Positions 59,621 through 61,410 of a stretch of DNA of 61,410 nt are shown here, in pieces (the stretch's first letter is position 1; every line of letters starts with the position of its first letter). The stretch is taken from contig NZ_BBAJ01000005.1 of the NCBI RefSeq assembly GCF_001311195.1, positions 1 to 61,410 on the forward strand. The letters are read 5' to 3'. The notes below the pieces were generated by a model. The model ran no database searches. It was given only the letters and a program-made list of their open reading frames with translations, and had not been told where the DNA came from. Source of the DNA: Lacticaseibacillus camelliae DSM 22697 = JCM 13995. GTDB lineage: Bacteria > Bacillota > Bacilli > Lactobacillales > Lactobacillaceae. Position numbers and translations under genes: made by a program.

Positions 59621-59956
59621 TTAGTCCTCCGTGTCACTTTTGCCGTAGATTTCCTCGGCTAGCGGAAACGCGGACCACGCCTTAGGCCACCCAGCGTAAA
59701 AGGAAAGGTGTGTGATCAGCGCGACCATTTCAGTCTTGGTCACGCCGTTTTCCTTTGCGATGGCCATGTGCGACTTCAGCTGCGGGAAAAGGCCCTGCGC
59801 CATCAGCGCGGCGCAAGTGATCAGACTGCGGTCGCGGGCAGACAGCTCGTCTTCCTTAGCCCAGACCTGACCGAACAGGACGTCATCATTCAGCGCGGCG
59901 AACTGCGGGGCGAAGTCGCCCAAGCGGTCGCGGCCAGCGGTTTGTTTTTTCGCCAT
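59621..59956 (-). CDS. Carboxymuconolactone decarboxylase family protein
   Basis: 111 aa, small helical CMD/AhpD-like protein: FAALNDDVLFGQVWAKEDEL, LSARDRSLITCAALMAQGLF and THLSFYAGWPKAWSAFPLAEE are family typical. There is a single Cys and no CxxC, so it is not a peroxiredoxin-type AhpD; the gene class is often found with cupins and SDRs under redox regulators. Stop and start are separated by 3 nt from both neighbours. Frame intact. Confidence 0.85.
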   Translation of the reverse strand: MAKKQTAGRDRLGDFAPQFAALNDDVLFGQVWAKEDELSARDRSLITCAALMAQGLFPQLKSHMAIAKENGVTKTEMVALITHLSFYAGWPKAWSAFPLAEEIYGKSDTED

Positions 59957-59959
59957 TTT

Positions 59960-60373
59960 CTAGTCCTCCAATGCGTTGTAGGCCTTGTCTGAAACCGGCT
60001 CGAGCCATTCCGGCGTGCCGGCCGTGATGGCGATGTGTGAGAACCAGCTGTCCTTCGTCGCGCCGTGCCAGTGCCTGACGCCATCGTGGGTGACCACGAC
60101 ATTCCCGGGGTGCAGTTTGCGCGCCGGCTGGCCCTCTTCTTGGTACCAGCCCTCGCCGCCGGTCACCAGCAGCAGCTGGAAGCCGTCGTGGTGAATGTGC
60201 CAGTTGTTCCTGCAGCCGGGCTCGAAGGTCACGTTGCCGACGCCGACGTTGATTGCTGGATCGCTGATCAGGTTGTTGAGGTAGCTTTGGCCGACAAAAT
60301 ACTGGGCGTAGGCGTCGTTCGTCGCGCCGATGTGAAAGATGCCGTACTTTACAGATTGTTCGTTGGTTGTCAT
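59960..60373 (-). CDS. Cupin domain protein
   Basis: 137-aa single-domain cupin. Motif 1: NNWHIHHDGFQLLLVTGGEG with two His and a spacing typical for metal binding; motif 2: PGNVVVTHDGVRHWHGA with the third His. The N-terminal VTFEPGCRNNWH strand fits the fold. Similar cupins next to CMD proteins are implicated in quinone or aldehyde stress. First gene of the operon, with a palindrome 40 nt upstream. AAAGGACG RBS. Frame intact. Confidence 0.85.
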   Translation of the reverse strand: MTTNEQSVKYGIFHIGATNDAYAQYFVGQSYLNNLISDPAINVGVGNVTFEPGCRNNWHIHHDGFQLLLVTGGEGWYQEEGQPARKLHPGNVVVTHDGVRHWHGATKDSWFSHIAITAGTPEWLEPVSDKAYNALED

Positions 60374-60412
60374 GTTGAATCGTCCTTTCGAAAAGCTTTG
60401 AGTAGTAACACT

Positions 60413-60430
60413 TAACTTTGACTGAAGTTA
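60413..60430. promoter_or_regulatory. Palindromic operator candidate upstream of the cupin operon
   Basis: TAACTT-TGACTG-AAGTTA is a perfect 6-6-6 inverted repeat 40 nt before the cupin start codon. It contains the T-N11-A frame expected of LysR sites, and a LysR gene ends the same operon, so autoregulation is likely (inference). Confidence 0.55.
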
Positions 60431-61351
60431 GTGTAGTGGATATTTGACCATGCGTCTAATGCTCTTATTGAGTGCCATACATGCTTTCTGGGCATGCTGA
60501 TGAGAAGTGGCCACGAGTGGTGCAGACGATTACCTAAGTATGTCGGCAAGGTACTCAAGATTGGTGATTTGGTTCTTATGGTAGTTAAACTACGACGCCA
60601 GCTTACCCGATTCGGCGGCCAGAGTACGCAGGAATCACGTCGAATTGTGTGACCTACGCAGTTTGCCGGCAATGACATACGACAAATTTTGTACAATTAC
60701 GCAGAGCCCCGTCAAAATCATATGGGAGAAGCCTTTTAGGAGTGCTAAATAGTTAAATACAGGGACTCTGCCCTGACACAGTTTTGCTCGTGACATTGTG
60801 CAAACATAAGATATTTGTCGTGTATCAATAATCGAAAACTCGGTACGCAGCTTAATTTCGTATGTCCTTCTCGCGAAGCATACGTTTTTGTATAATGGCA
60901 GAATACTTTAGCGATTCTGGATAAACGCGATGAGAATCTATCTTTTGTTGTGGGTTTACTAAAGGCGTTTTGCACAGCGGACTAAGAATCTCATTTTATT
61001 GACCAGCCTGGAGGCAAATCAAATTAAAACCTGGGGGGTGGAAATCTACCGGATATAAAACATTGATGGAATGCTTTCGAAAAAAATGGCATATCAGGCT
61101 TCCGTCAATGTTCTAATTTCAGTTGTGTTAGTTGATTATCAAAGGAAAGAGTCAAATTCTTAAACTCATTCATGTTGTATTTAATTTGAACGTTGCTATG
61201 ACAGATGTTCGTGATGTAGCTCTTAGTCAAAGCTTGAAGCTTGAAAAGATTGTGAACAGATAGATAAGATTATAATCAAAGTATTCTTGAATCATGGACT
61301 GGGAAAAGATGAATATCATAATTGCCTGCCACAATTAGATGGGAGAGAGCC
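60431..61351. other. AT-rich stretch without a convincing gene
   Basis: About 920 nt. From about 60700 the base composition drops to roughly 40 percent GC against nearly 60 percent elsewhere. Short open frames exist (for example 60745-60975 minus) but lack RBS, family features and consistent codon bias. It contains a CGTATG/CATACG hairpin with a T-run, several TATAAT-like sequences (60890, 61271) and scattered small inverted repeats. 60440-60620 could be a decayed coding remnant, but no family is recognisable. Confidence 0.6.
60859..60889 (+). terminator. Terminator-like hairpin in the AT-rich region
   Basis: CGTATG-tc-CTTC-tcgc-GAAG-CATACG stem followed by TTTTTG; no gene feeding it is evident. 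Confidence 0.5.
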
Positions 61352-61410
61352 ATGACACTGAACGCAAACAGCATAGATGCACGTGTAACTAAAATGAAAC
61401 CCTCAATTTT
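61352..61410 (+). CDS. Start of a CDS running off the window, possible PLP aminotransferase
   Basis: ATG at 61352 behind GGGAGAGAG, giving MTLNANSIDARVTKMKPSI before the window ends. The R-V-x-x-M-K-P-S pattern resembles the N-terminus of class I/II aminotransferases (RVxxxxPS), but 19 residues are too few for a firm assignment. A TATAAT at 61271-61276 may be its -10. Confidence 0.35.
   Translation, partial: MTLNANSIDARVTKMKPSI

Noticed and set aside
60412-60696. Possible transposase remnant
   Set aside because: Neither strand shows DDE-family blocks or terminal inverted repeats; similarity is only an impression.
60745-60975. 76-codon open frame in the AT-rich end
   Set aside because: Non-ATG start, no RBS, no recognisable domain, and an embedded T-tailed hairpin; likely chance.

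Overview
Organism. The window reads as a chromosomal segment of a high-GC member of the Lactobacillaceae, most like the genus Lacticaseibacillus. This is inferred from gene order (pfkA-pyk; cvfB-xerD-ribT-scpA-scpB-rluB-FMN riboswitch-ribU; fer/ypbB-recQ; cmk-rpsA-der-hup-TPR; ABC-F-thyA-dfrA; ypmR-ypmS-msrA-yozE-ctpA), Gram-positive RBS and promoter signals, a CtsR box on clpB and cre-like sites. The species cannot be fixed from the sequence alone.

Quality of the reading frames. Close to half of the conserved genes are interrupted by one or more 1-2 base frameshifts. Where the expected base can be inferred, the extra bases mostly lie in A or T runs of 7-8 and the missing bases mostly beside short G/C runs. 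After correction the products have normal family lengths, so I annotate these genes as whole CDS and give the break points. The pattern looks like residual sequencing or assembly error rather than gene decay.

Layout. 1-15.4 kb: truncated glpK (-), clpB, rpmF, a DUF1836 protein with a 5'-nucleotidase, a lipoprotein, dnaE, pfkA-pyk, and an Xre/membrane-protein pair. 15.4-21.3 kb: UPF0756 protein, cvfB-xerD, ribT-scpAB-rluB, then riboswitch-controlled ribU. 21.4-26.9 kb: alpha/beta hydrolase, amidohydrolase (-), ferredoxin (-), ypbB-recQ, LysM protein. 26.9-32.5 kb: cmk, rpsA, der, hup, TPR protein. 32.6-43.9 kb: yitT (-), cca, ABC-F-thyA-dfrA, hemolysin III (-), degV, ypmR-ypmS-msrA-yozE-ctpA. 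44.1-48.3 kb: GH65 enzyme with beta-phosphoglucomutase and a HAD phosphatase, a disaccharide module. 48.3-60.4 kb: an accessory-looking redox and small-molecule region in which each unit has its own regulator: MarR with an NTF2-like protein, an amidohydrolase and an oxidoreductase; MerR with an MFS pump and a DUF4811 protein; ADP-ribosylglycohydrolase; a second quinone oxidoreductase with a decayed relic nearby; a cupin-CMD-SDR-LysR operon. 60.4-61.35 kb: AT-rich DNA with no convincing gene, then the first codons of a new CDS.

Most interesting non-coding structure. (1) Five copies of a roughly 120-175 nt intergenic element at 4.2, 14.1, 14.2, 14.4 and 29.1 kb, each behind a terminator. Each folds into a long imperfect hairpin whose outer arms differ between copies yet stay complementary, and two copies carry the same extra module in opposite arms and opposite orientations. 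(2) A roughly 385-nt highly structured RNA on the minus strand at 57.53-57.91 kb, with its own consensus promoter, GCAA-loop hairpins and a strong terminator, which I cannot assign to a known family.
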